A stretch of DNA of 64,000 nt from Furcasterigmium furcatum. Lineage: Eukaryota; Ascomycota; Sordariomycetes; Glomerellales; Plectosphaerellaceae. The notes below the pieces were generated by a model that was given only the letters and a program-made list of their open reading frames with translations, had not been told where the DNA came from and searched no databases. The stretch covers positions 558,001-622,000 of the forward strand of contig BCIA01000002.1 in assembly GCA_001599815.1 (NCBI GenBank), read 5' to 3'. The position numbers and the translations under genes were made by a program. This document shows, in pieces, positions 43,885 to 54,722 of this stretch (position 1 is its first letter; every line of letters begins with the position of its first letter).

Positions 43885-44607
43885 ATGGCATCCCTCTACC
43901 GCGCCCTCCGCCCCGCGGCGGCCGCCCGTCGCCACCTCCTCTCCCCCTTCGCCCGCCGCGCCCTCGCCTCCAAGGGCCCCATCCACATCGACTCCGACCC
44001 CGGCCGCGAGCTCGAGGTCGGCGAGCTCCAGGGCGCAAAGTTCCGCATCGAGCCCCTCCGGCGGACAGGCGAAGACGAAAACACCATGCGCGCCCGCCTC
44101 CTCTGTACGCCCTCCCCTTCCTCAACCCCGGATTCCTCCCACTAACACCCACCCCCAGACCAGTCCCGCAAGCGCGGCATCCTCGAGTCCGACCTCCTCA
44201 TGTCCACCTTCGCCGACTCCCACCTCCCCACAATGACCAAGGCCCAGATGCTGCAGTACGACCTCTTCCTCGACGAGAACGACTGGGACATCTACTACTG
44301 GGCCACACAGGACGAGTCCCCCGGCCCGGACACGACCCCCACCTCCATCCGCTCATCCGAGGCGCCGCAGGACGTGCCCGTCCGCGACCGCAAGGAGGGC
44401 GAGTGGGCGCAGACGGTCGGCACCTTTAAGCCCGCCTACCGCCCCGTCCCCGCGCGGTGGAAGGAGAGCGAGGTCCTCGAGATGCTGAGGGCCCACGTGA
44501 GGAGTCGGCGCGCGGATCCCAAGGCCGGCGGCCAGGCGGCGCCCACAGGTGAGGAGAAGGGTATGGGCTTCATGCCGCCGCTTTTCGAGATGAAGAGGAA
44601 TCAGTGA
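43885..44607 (+). CDS. SDH5: succinate dehydrogenase assembly factor 2 (mitochondrial)
   Basis: Attaches FAD to the flavoprotein subunit of complex II in the mitochondrial matrix. Exons 43885-44104 and 44159-44607; intron 44105-44158 (54 nt, with CTAAC). Product 222 aa. The N terminus is a clear presequence (MASLYRALRPAAAARRHLL, arginine-rich without acids). The conserved SdhE/SDHAF2 core follows: MRARLLYQSRKRGILESDLL (the RGxxE motif), then STFADSHLPTMTKAQMLQYD and FLDENDWDIYYWAT. The C-terminal extension beyond the core is variable and charged. Splicing restores YQSRKRG exactly. Confidence 0.95.
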
Positions 44608-44978
44608 GGAAAATGAAACAAGACGTTGAACGTGTACGATAGGTAGCATAAGGTTGCTGCGTCGGTACGAAGATGGAGAACTTGCTGAATGAACCGCACG
44701 CATTCAAAGGCGTTGCTAGCACCACATGGTATCGACCACTGCGAGGTCGACTGCTTCAACAGCGAGCAAGTTTGGGAATAAGATGACACGCATCGTCAGT
44801 GAGTGACGCGGATTTCACGAACTTGAAAGCGGATGTTGGTCTTAATTCAGCGTTCAATGCCTAAGAATGCCCTCCTTCGCCATAACACTACACAACTTCC
44901 CATCCCCGAGGAACACCATAGTCAACAGCCTACTCCCTCCCGGCTCACTCCTCCACAGACCCTTCCGAGCCCGACCCC
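44608..44978. other. convergent intergenic region
   Basis: 3'-3' spacer; no gene seen. Confidence 0.45.
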
Positions 44979-45836
44979 TCACAGAAGAAAGACAAAAGTG
45001 CTGAGCGCAAGAACCACAGGCAGCAAGACAAGCTGGCCGGCTTCATGGGAACGCGTTCCGGCCCCAACTGTCTCATTGTCATGCGAGTGCGGCGACTGGA
45101 TGACGAAAGAGCCGTTGCCGGGTAGGTTCTTGCTGAGACTGGAATTAAAGTTGGTCGGCGCAGGTCCGTTGACGGGAGCAGTGATCGTGAAGAGAGTTGA
45201 TTTTCCAGTGCGAGTCTCTGGGACCGTGGAGGCGGTGCTTGTCGAGTTCGACTGCAGCTTGACAACGGCAGAAGAAAGGCTGGGGTTAGGAGTCGGAGAG
45301 GCAGTCGGAGAGGGAGTGAAGTAGAGTCGAACTGCAGTCGAGGTTCCAAACTCATCGACGAGTGCGGTGTTTCCAGAAACGGTGTTGCCAGAAGGGGCGT
45401 CAACCTCGTCGAGCCAGACCTTGGCGAAGACATCTGGAGGGGTATCGACGAGACAGAAGTTCCTGTGGGCATTTCGGAGTGCTTCGTCGTAGAAGTTGTT
45501 CTGCTGCTCAGACATGCCGCCATGACCCCTGACGCAACGGTGACAAGCCTTCTTGACCAGAAAGAAGTGACTGCTGCAGAGGCACTTGGCATGCTTCTTC
45601 AGAGCCTTGTGGGGAGATTCGCCATCAATTGGAGCGTATTTGCAGACAACATCCTCGAGCACACGGGCCTTGGCGCAGGGATTCAGGTCGCCCAGCTTGG
45701 TCCCTTCAGGGTACGTCTCGCAGATTTGATACGCAACTGAGTCTGGGGCAGGGATCATTGCAGCCGGGGACATGGCAAGAGCGGGCATTGGGAGGGAGAT
45801 GGCCAGAAGGCCGAGGGAGATGGATTGAAGACGCAT
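44979..45836 (-). CDS. secreted eight-cysteine, GPI-anchored protein of unknown function
   Basis: Single exon, 285 aa from ATG 45836. Signal peptide at 1 to about 21 (LGLLAISLPMPALA). The mature N-terminal domain has eight cysteines before about residue 130 (ICETYP, NPCAKA, VVCKYA, KCLCSS, KACHRC, NFCLVD). Their spacing differs from CFEM domains. A Ser/Thr/Asn-rich stalk with N-glycosylation sequons follows, then a C-terminal hydrophobic tail (QLVLLPVVLALSTFVFLL) after a small-residue region, consistent with GPI anchoring. Function unknown. It is next to another secreted GPI Cys-rich gene in the same orientation, possibly as independent cell-surface genes. Confidence 0.82.
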   Translation of the reverse strand: MRLQSISLGLLAISLPMPALAMSPAAMIPAPDSVAYQICETYPEGTKLGDLNPCAKARVLEDVVCKYAPIDGESPHKALKKHAKCLCSSHFFLVKKACHRCVRGHGGMSEQQNNFYDEALRNAHRNFCLVDTPPDVFAKVWLDEVDAPSGNTVSGNTALVDEFGTSTAVRLYFTPSPTASPTPNPSLSSAVVKLQSNSTSTASTVPETRTGKSTLFTITAPVNGPAPTNFNSSLSKNLPGNGSFVIQSPHSHDNETVGAGTRSHEAGQLVLLPVVLALSTFVFLL

Positions 45837-46507
45837 GATGGTGGTGGAGAAGATGTGACCTGTTGAGCGGAGTCTGACTGATGTCTTGATGCAGAAGACG
45901 TCCAGGGGGTGAATTGAAGATAATGCTCGCGTTGTTCTCGTGCGTAAACTGAAGCCAAGAGAGGATGCCAAATAGCTGCGGTAACAATGGAGCAAAACTG
46001 GGAGTTGGGTGTGCTGGTTGAGAAATGTGATGATGAAGAGAAGAAGAGGAGGAGAGAGGAAGACAGGACAGAAGACGGGGAGAAGGCTTTTAATCATGGG
46101 CCATCCATCCAGGGTAGGACTGATGGGAGTCAGAAGAACGGAAGGAGATGCCCTCACATCCTTCCGTCTGGACAACCCAAGCGACGAGCAACGGAAGGGA
46201 CCGTGGCTTCATGGAAGGTCAGATGAAGAAAGAACATGTCAACTACACCTGCCTGAGCTTCTCAGTACCATGGCAATGGGGAAGTCCCAGTCCGCCAGCA
46301 AGTTCACTGCAGTTTCCACATGGATCTCAAAAGAACCAGTGCGCATTCAGAGTCTGTAGTATGCCTTCCTTCTATGCAAAGCCCGTATGCCCCTTCCCCT
46401 GATATCCCAGGCTTGACCTGCCTCAAATGCAATCATTACCAAAACGCCGCCATGCTGTGCGAAGGACCAGACCTAAGATACCTAAGAAAGGAAAGCCCCC
46501 CCAAGAT
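45837..46507. other. intergenic region
   Basis: Promoter of the eight-cysteine protein and 3' end of the next minus-strand gene. The frame remains open upstream of 45836 but without coding character. Confidence 0.45.
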
Positions 46508-47897
46508 TCAAGATAACACAAAGACAACTGCCATGCCTCCAATCACCAGCATGATACTCCCAGAGCCAGGCGCTCTCGGGCTGGCCCCCGAGTCCTCTGG
46601 TCGCATCTTCCGGATCTCCTCCGTCTGCGAGGCCATCTCAGTGGTGCAGCTCGCAACACCGCACTCGTATCCGCTCGGGCAACATCCGGCCACCGGCCCG
46701 GCGTCGTCTCCGCAGAGGAACCATCCGCTGGCACAGCTCTCAGTCGGCTGCGAGTCGGGCACATCCGTCACGGGCACCAGGACCGTTGCGCCGTCAGACA
46801 GGATGGCGGTTGAAGGGGTCGTCGGGCAGTCGAAGGTTTCGCAGTCTCGCCCCGTGCGGCAGCATCCTCCGCCTTGCCTTGCGAGGCACTGGTAGAAGCC
46901 CGTTGGGCAGTAATCTTCCGGCTCCTCAGAGGTAGATGTCTCCGTCTCCCGCTCGGACTCGGTGGTCGTCCGGGTCTCGTCCGACGTCGGCCGCCATGGC
47001 GGAACAACGCCAGAATTTGTCGTGGGTGACGGCGTGGTGGTTCTTGTGGTTGTGATTGTAGACGGCTCAGGCTCGGGAGCAGACGCTGTGACGATGACCG
47101 TGACCACGACCGTGGACGGCTCGCCACCTTCAGCTATCGTCGTCGATGTAGTCGTTACTGTTGAGACCCGCCGTGTTGTTGTTGTCGTCGGCTCTGGTGG
47201 CGGGCGGCTAGGTACGCCTGTGATGCAAGGTCAGCGCAAGCTTCAGCCGAGAACATTGAGGGCACTCACATCCGACTCCTTGGCAGACAAACCCTGGAAT
47301 GCAGCACCCACCCCCGAGTGAAGCCGGGCACTCAGCAGAGCCGTCCGGGCAGCCCCCAATAGGCGCATCGCAGTTTGCGCCCTGCGGACAGCATGCGACG
47401 TTCCCGACGCTATCATCATCCACCTCCACGCAGACCTCGTTGGTCGAGCAGCACTTGTTCGGCGCGCCGATGTTCTCGCAGTTCCTCATTCCTCCGGGAC
47501 AGTTTTGCCGCCCCTGCAACATGTGAAGTGCTTCTTTTGCCCTACGCAGCAGTAACCACCCGTTTTCCGGCGGGTTTTGCGCATCGTCCTCGTGGGTGTT
47601 GAAGGCCGGTCGGTGTGGTCGCGGACAACTGCTGTTGGACGCGAGGAGGAGATCCTCCTCGACTGTGAGCTGGAGGCGTGCGGCGATGATCGCTTCGCGT
47701 GGCGACAGGAGAGGATGCGGCTCGTAGTTCTCTTTCAAGAGATCTTCCTGGAAGGCGAGGTGTTCGCGGAGGAGCTTCTCGGAGGAGTCGAGCGGCATCT
47801 TGCGGATCGCAGTCGGGCGGCGCTGCTCAGCCGCAACCTGGGCTGCGACGAGCAGCAGCAGGGACGAGGGAAGTCCCAGGGCGGTAGAGAGTCGCAT
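46508..47897 (-). CDS. secreted GPI-anchored protein with repeated CC-type cysteine modules
   Basis: Exons 47897-47270 and 47217-46508 (minus); intron 47218-47269 (52 nt). Product 445 aa. Signal peptide at 1 to about 23 (LPSSLLLLVAAQVAA). After a charged region, the protein has four Cys-rich segments. Three share C-x6-C, then x8-10, CC-x5-C-x4-C: one with GGGCCIPGFVCQGVGC, one with GGGCCRTGRDCETFDC and one with AGCCPSGYECGVASC. A fourth (NKCCSTNEVC...ACCPQGANC) is related. A Thr/Ser-rich linker separates the second and third repeats. The C terminus has SGSIMLVIGGMAVVFVLS, consistent with GPI attachment. Likely a cell-wall or surface protein; binding partner unknown. Confidence 0.85.
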
Positions 47898-48421
47898 CTT
47901 GATCGGGGGTCTATTCGGAATGTGTCTCGCCCGGAAGGTCTCTGATCATGACCGTTTTTGGTGGCGTTGAAGCTTAGCTTCTCGAGCTCTGGAAACTCTC
48001 TGGGGATCGAATGCGCCGCTGTAGAAGGAAATTGGTGAATCAATTCGCGCAATGCAAGTGAGGAATACTGTGAGTATTAGCGGAAGAGCAAGGTCGCTAT
48101 GAATGGGTAAACATGACTGTGTTCTCTGAATCAGAGAGAGCATCACGAGAAAAGCTGACTTGGGAGCATTGACTGTGAGCTTGGATTGACTTACAATGCG
48201 GTGGCTGGGAATGACAACACTATGCCGATTGCCCCACTGACACCCGACCCCTGCCAAGCCCGCATGGCCTTGTGCAAGCTGAACATGATTGAACTGCTCG
48301 ACACTGTTTTCGGGCCACCATCAATGGTCAAGGCCCAAAAAAAAAGAAAAGAGGAGCCACTCGACAAGGATTGCCACATCGGCCTGCAAAAAGATTCCAA
48401 TCTCGAGATGGACCAAAAGAA
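47898..48421. other. intergenic region
   Basis: Promoter of the Cys-module protein gene and downstream flank of the tRNA. An A-run lies near 48340. No gene seen. Confidence 0.45.
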
Positions 48422-48507
48422 TGATTCAAGGGAGGCTCGAACTCCCGACCTTCAGTGAACATTTAAGAATGTTAGACTGACGTGATAACCAGCTACACCA
48501 TCGAACC
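48422..48507 (-). tRNA. tRNA-Val (anticodon AAC) with 12-nt intron
   Basis: On the minus strand the sequence folds as a cloverleaf. The acceptor GGTTCGA pairs with TTGAATC with two G-U pairs; discriminator A. The D arm is TGGTGTAGCTGGTTATCAC. The anticodon stem is TCAGT/ACTGA and the T arm GGGAG-TTCGAGC-CTCCC. The anticodon loop is CTAACA plus C, interrupted after position 37 by TTCTTAAATGTT (plus-strand 48458-48469). The anticodon AAC (plus 48471-48473) reads valine codons. Without the intron it is 74 nt. Confidence 0.9.
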
Positions 48508-49080
48508 GCTTGTTGAAATAGGGTGGTTGTGGCGAAATTATATCGCGCAGATGCCACGCTTGCCCCGACTTGGAAGCTCTCCCGAACGGTTTTGGCGGGG
48601 CAATTGGGTGGAAGCCGGACAACTGCACCAAATAAGTGCTGGTTGATACAACTGCCCGAGCAGATTCCTCGAATCCCAAGCCCTCGGGGCAGCCAGTCAA
48701 AAGGCAAGCAATGAAACAGCAATGCCAAGATTCTTCAATTGCGGACGCCACGCCAAGATCTCGAGGTTCGTCATGGTATCATCATGTTTGATTCAGGGGC
48801 CGTCGCATGGACATTCTTCCCCTCGCCGTAGCCGGCTCTCCTATATCTTGCCATCTGCCCCCCTCCGAGGCACCGGGAATCTACAAAACACAAGAGGCCA
48901 CCCAACAAGACCCAGCAGCCTGCCTACCCAGCATGCAAAACGCAACGCTTAACCGCCTGTGCCAACGCCTACCGATCAACATGTTCAGCCGCAACCTGAC
49001 GAGAACAAGTGATCACCGGACCCAAGGAAACAAAACAGAGAGCAACGGATCGACGCAGCAGTCTAGCTAGCAGAGTCAAA
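48508..49080. other. intergenic region
   Basis: Upstream flank of the tRNA and 3' UTR of the SPX gene. No gene seen. Confidence 0.45.
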
Positions 49081-50662
49081 TCATCCGGCGTTCCCGACCA
49101 CGAGAATCAGGAGCATCCCGTTCAAGACACACGACGCAAGGAAACTCGTCCACACAGCTGTTCGGTACATCACGCTCATGACATCGTTCCTGAGCATCAT
49201 CATGCCTAGCCCGACGCACGCGCAGAATAAACTGGCCGCAACACCAACGGTAACGCCGGCGTCTACCTCGATACGAAGCTTGTGGCGCCCCGTGGTAAGA
49301 AGAATGCCTGCGATGACAAGCAACAAGAATGATGTCACGAATGCGCCGATGGTCGACCAGGAGAGGACCTCCTCGCGGTATCGTTCGAGTCGCTGCTCGT
49401 TGACACTGGGCAGCGCGGCGTAGTATCCAGCATACCCTGCGGACGGGAGGTCCTCGGAACTGGCATACTCAAGGTCCTCATCCGTATCATTGTTGAACGG
49501 CGAGATGCCACCATAGAGTGGGCCGGTACCATTCTCGCCCTGAGCTAGGAGCGACCTGCGTGCCGGATCCGACTCGTCGTGACGCTTTGAGAACCAGGAG
49601 GTGGCTATCTGGAGAGGCCGCCGAATGATAGCCCGGACCGCGTCCAGCCCCGGGAAGCTATCGTTGGCATCTGGGTCGATATAGATAGCGTAGTCGCTAC
49701 TGCCATTGCCCTCCATATCGCTGCCGTAATCATACTCGTTCCAGTAATGAGCCTGGGGCGGCGGCAGCTCCGGGAATGTCGTCGTTTGTTCGTCCTCTCG
49801 GCCGCTGCGCGTGCGAGCGTGGTGCGGAGACGGGGGCTCCATGGTCGACGGGGAGCTGGGCTCGCTGAAGTGGGCTGTCGACGCGCGGAGAGTGCCGAGT
49901 ACAGTCTCATACTGATTTTGCAGATGGCTAAAATCTCGACGGACAAAGCTCTTCGGGTTGGACAAGATGTTCTCGCGGAACCGGGCACCGAGGGTAGGGG
50001 ATCCTGTCCATTTCTGAACATCGAGTCAGCGGATGCGCCAGCAATGGAGCAACAGGGACGAAGAAAGACGACGCACCTTGTATTTCTTGGTGATTTTGCG
50101 GAAGGCCTCGGCCTGCGCCTTGATAAAGCGCGACAGAGCCAGAATCTCCTCCTCGCAGCGGAGCAAGTCTCGTTCGTACTTTGAAAACTTGCGCTGCCTC
50201 TTCAGGCTATACCGCGGGCCGTCGTCTCGATCGCATTTGGCAATCAGTCGATCGATCTGGCTGGCGAGCGACCCTGCGACGAACATTAGCACATTTATTC
50301 TCAAGAGTGCGAGGCCTCCTCTTCCGTACCTAGCCGCCTCGTGATCTCGTCGGCTTTGCTAAGAACGAAGAGATCGACTCGGTCGTGCTGACTGCACAGC
50401 TCGAGATACAACCGGTCCTCGAATCTTTGCAGCGCGGGGTCCTGGTGTCCCGGAATGGCAATGGCCGTCGCCTGGTCGCGAGTGGTATGGACCTTGATCT
50501 CGTGCTTCAAGGCATTGTAGTCAATGTTATCTACAATCAGGGACAGGTCAGTGTTTTGTTCTCGTCGGTCCCCCGCCATAGGAGGAGGAATGGCGGCAGT
50601 TAACACGTACGAAGGCTCCATTCCGGGACAGACGCTTCCTCCAATTGATCGCCGTATTTCAT
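49081..50662 (-). CDS. SPX-domain membrane protein (VTC-accessory-like)
   Basis: Exons 50662-50611, 50530-50330, 50273-50077, 50013-49081 (minus); introns 50531-50610, 50274-50329, 50014-50076. Product 460 aa. The N terminus is a clear SPX domain, an inositol-pyrophosphate/phosphate sensor: MKYGDQLEEASVPEWSLHNI, DYNALKHEIK, then KYERDLLRCEEEILALSRF and the lysine-rich FRKITKKYKKWTG. The acidic middle is disordered. Three hydrophobic helices close the protein (STIGAFVTSFLLLVIAGILL, VTVGVAASLFCACVGLGMMM, WTSFLASCVLNGMLLILVV), as in VTC-complex proteins. The polyphosphate-polymerase tunnel domain of Vtc2-4 is absent, so it is more like an accessory SPX protein such as Vtc5. Likely vacuolar; exact role unproven. 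Confidence 0.9.
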
Positions 50663-53600
50663 GACAGTCGAGCTTGCACAATCATCCAGCTGTAGGTCGG
50701 CGGGCGCTCGATAGATACAGCGTTGGGTTCGGGAGCCGCTGCTTTCTTTCTATGACAAGTCCGATCGTGAGAAGCAGGACACTGCGGAATCGGCGGGATT
50801 ATTGGTTGAAGAATAAACTGTGGCGGGATGCCGGAGGCGTGTGGCGGTCCCGTGAAGAACCAACAATGACGCAAGCGTCAAGTCGAGGATGAATCTGGGT
50901 TGGAGGTGCGACCTCGTGCAGCTGTCGATGGTCGCAATTGGCGGGGCGTGGCGGAGCAGCGGACGCGAGCTGATGGGGAAGGCGGGAGCCGACAGGACAG
51001 ACAACCTGGAACCTCCTCGTACAGATGACGATTCTTGGCAAGTAGTGCCGATTGTCGATGGTGAAAAACGATTATGGATAAAAACCATGTATGTACAGAA
51101 ATATGACGGGCGGGAGCCAGAGGGGGAGCCAGAGCGGATGAAAGGCGAGGAGGCTGTGTTCTTATCTCATCATCGACGACATCGGCAGCGTGATTCAGAG
51201 TTCCACCCGAGTCAACATTCAAACCCCGGTGGGCGGGCAAGCGCTGGCCGAGGAGCGCAGGCCCGCGGCGGCGACCACTCACTGCAGTGCATGTGCAGGA
51301 GGCCACCAGCCGGGCTACTGCTAGGCTGCGGGGCGCCCACCCAAAACACTCGCTGAACTCCAACACCTCCCGCGGGACATGGGCTGGACCCCTGCTGGAG
51401 CTGCGAACAAGGCGAGGCCCCGGCAGGCCTGCCAGCTTCTGATCCACCATGAGCCTGAATTTACATTGGAGGGATTGAGGGACTCGAGGGAGCAGCAAAA
51501 ACGGAGGCATTGGGCGCCATTGCTAGCGCAGATGCTACTGAATGCTTGGCTACGGTTGGAGGGGCGGCCGGAAGCAGCTACCGCTAGTTCCTCCGTAGGC
51601 CCTCGACGACTCGAGAGAACTTGTGCTGGGCCTGCATTTCCGAACTGCGAGCCCGAGGTGCAAGCCCTGTTGGGGAGGAGGTTCTGCTGGGGGTGCCATG
51701 CCCCTTATCTGCAGGGATCCCGCGCTGGACCGGCATGACAAGAGCGACGACGCGGCTGGCTGCCCGTTGGTTGCTGCAGGCGATATCAGAGCGATACGAG
51801 GGCAACACACTCCATTGGACGCGATATGCACCACGAATGATGCGAGGTTCCAGTTGCTCGATTTGGTTCACCCGCGTCCACGGTGAGAGTCATGCCAGAC
51901 AGACAACCAACGGTCAACGGTCGACGGGCACTGGAACCCGAAGAGGCCTCGGTTGCTGCTCCTCCCTGCCGACCCAACTTTACTTCGTCTATTGTGTTTC
52001 GTGCAGGTAATGGGCCCAAAGAAACATTCTTGGTGTCTCAATATCCCAGAGCTACTCCGATTAGCGTGAGTCTGTCCTTCACCCCTCGGTCAACCGTTTC
52101 AAGAAAGGCACACACCTTCCCCTCACCAAGAGCCGCCTAAGCAAAGGTACGGGCGGATGCTACCTCGCTCCCACACCGCTACGATTCAGGTCGTCCAGTG
52201 GAATTCCACCGCTGGTCTCTGATCTTGCCCAAGTCAGGTCTTCTGCGCAAGATATCCGCTCGTGGAATTCTGCCAAGACACTTCCTGGATATACTTCTTC
52301 CGGTGTTTATTTCCCCAGAATCTCGCGATCAACGTTCTCTGTCTCGGCTCAATTCTACTGCATCGAGGTTCTCACGGCCGGCAAGACGACGCCCGTTGCT
52401 TGCCCACCTGGATGGAGTTTGCGTCAGGGCCCTGCCACTCGTCCCGTCCATGTCCACAAAGCGGCAGGTCGGCACCACCTCGACGCATCAGAGACCCAAT
52501 TCTGGCAGGACATCTCCGCCGACTCCTGCAGTCGAAGCATGTGGAAGGCGACTGGAAATAGTCTCACATGGAATACTAGTCTCCTCGTCGTCTAGTCTCG
52601 GCGAGTTCACAATGGCGAGGTCAAGCCACAGAGTCAGTCATCAGCGGGACGGGCTAAGAACAGACGCCAAGGCCTTTCTGCCATCAGTCTACATGCTCAA
52701 GCAATGCCACCATTCGAACCGGTGCTCACCGGCCAGGGGGCGGCGTCGTTGCCAATTTTCACGTTTTCACGGGAGTATGAGTCGAAGTCGTGACCTCTCT
52801 CCCGTCTAGGTAAATACTCACGTGCGCATTTTCTGCATCCATCCACGAGCCTCCTCCACAGTCTCACACGCCAGCGGGAAACAAGGGGTGGAATCCTTTA
52901 GCCCGGCACGATCCGTGGACCACCCCAGCCCTGGCAGGCGAGGAAACAACACGAGGTGACGGAAATCTGTGCCGAGCAGGCCTGCCACGTACGAAAACAT
53001 GCAGTGCCAAGTCATTGCCTGCATGTTGCGCAGGGTTGTGAAGAAAGAGGCATTCCAGCACGTGTTGCATTGCTGCATCGAGAGTGGTCAATCGAAGGCC
53101 TCAACCCACGGCAGGACGGGGGGGCACCTGTGCAGGAAAAAACCTCCTGCAGAACCCATTGGCCAATGACGCATCTTCAGTGACATCGCCTCTCCCACGA
53201 GGCGCCATTGGGGCACTTCTGACGAAAATGAGGGGGGCAACTTCTAACCGAGAACGAGCAAGGCTGGGACCCTGCCCTGGCCTTGAAACCCGCGCTCGGG
53301 TGATAAATCACAAAGGACGCATGGCTCAGATGAGGGCCTGGACTCTGAGCGCTCTCTTGCCGCCTGCGGAGTGGCGGCACGTCCCCGAGAAAAGGCCCAC
53401 CGATGTCGGGCCCATGTCGGGTGCGCAGCTGCGCTATTCCTTTCTCACGATGGCTTCTCTTTTTCCGCGGTGGGTTATTGCCCAGCGGGACGGTGCCTGC
53501 GAGTCGTTGATTACCTGCTCACGCGACAGTTGTGACTCGTGTGCAGTGTGCTCTGCAGAACCAGGCCGAGGCGGTTACGAGCATCTCGGGGTTCGGGGAG

Positions 53601-54722
53601 ACGGACACCTGACCTATTTGCCGTCATGCAGCCAGCGCGGGCAAGCAGGTCGCGGAGAAGATGGTAGCCGCCCTCGGAAGGACCCTGTCGACGAACAGAT
53701 TCGGCCCTCGTATAGTTGAGAAGACCTCTCTCTTGACCCCATAAAATCGAGGTAGTGGACTCGAGATAATTCTAAGGAGCACCTACTGGAGAATACTCTG
53801 GATTGCAATAATAAAGCTGGACCGGTCATGTCTTTTCGACCGTCATGGTGGGGTCATCAGTCACGCCGCTGTCCATGATCGACTTGCTGGTGTCTTCTAG
53901 CCCGTAGCCAAGCCTGCGATCACCTTTTAGGCCTGCCAACCTGCCTGGTTTATACGGGGTCTATGAAGTCGGACAAGCAGAAATTTTTGGAACATAGTGA
54001 CCCTTGGCGCCGTCGGATGGTGGATTTCAGGACAAACCTCGGAAAGCTGCGAGGTCGAGTCGAAGACTTAGCAGTCTGAGGAGATGGTCGTTGGTCGTTC
54101 GATCACGTAACCATCACCACATCAGAAATGTGTGAAACGATCCAAGTGAAGTGAGAAGAGCCTCATTGTCGTTGATTTTCAACCACATGTGACGTGCGTT
54201 TTGGGACGAGAGGTTCCTGGATAGCTGGACTCTTTCAATTGGTTACCCAACAATACATACGGACCTGATATGAAGCCATCAATCGCAACTCGATCCTGTG
54301 GAAAAGGCCACTGACGGCTGGCTGATACATCGGAGAGGCACAGGGAATTGCTTGACAATAACACACACTGTTGGCAATACGGGGTGTCTGGCTATCTGTG
54401 AGACATGAGGTCTCAGAGGTTGTTTCTAAATCTGCCAGAAACGGCGTTCTTGTCAAACTTAATACTCGTCAATCTGACCAGGCCACGATGATTTGGGGAG
54501 GTTTCTCGGTCAGCAGCTCGGTGGACGTAATTATGGATGATTGGCTGGCTGGGGGATGTGCCCCACAACAACCACGACCGCCGGAGCGGTCAGACACAGG
54601 CGTTCCTGGCTCTCCTTTTAGCGGGGTCCCGAATTTTTTTTGCGGCGGCAGAATCCCGACCGAGCTACATCGTCGACGCCCACTACGAAGGGAAAGGCAA
54701 GCTCATTCCGCAAAGCAGAGCC
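50663..54722. other. gene-poor region of about 4 kb
   Basis: I could not support any gene here. Open frames on both strands (for example 51379-51738 +, 52198-52809 +, 53084-53719 +, 50878-51510 -) are short, compositionally random and lack recognisable domains or splice structure. No transposon ends, long repeats or AT-rich block were seen. It includes the upstream regions of the SPX gene (left) and MPP10 (right). Confidence 0.5.

Noticed and set aside
53367..53377. CGG-AGTGG-CGG, a near match to the cluster motif
   Set aside because: The spacer differs at the T position and the TCG flank is missing; it is far from any sugar gene.
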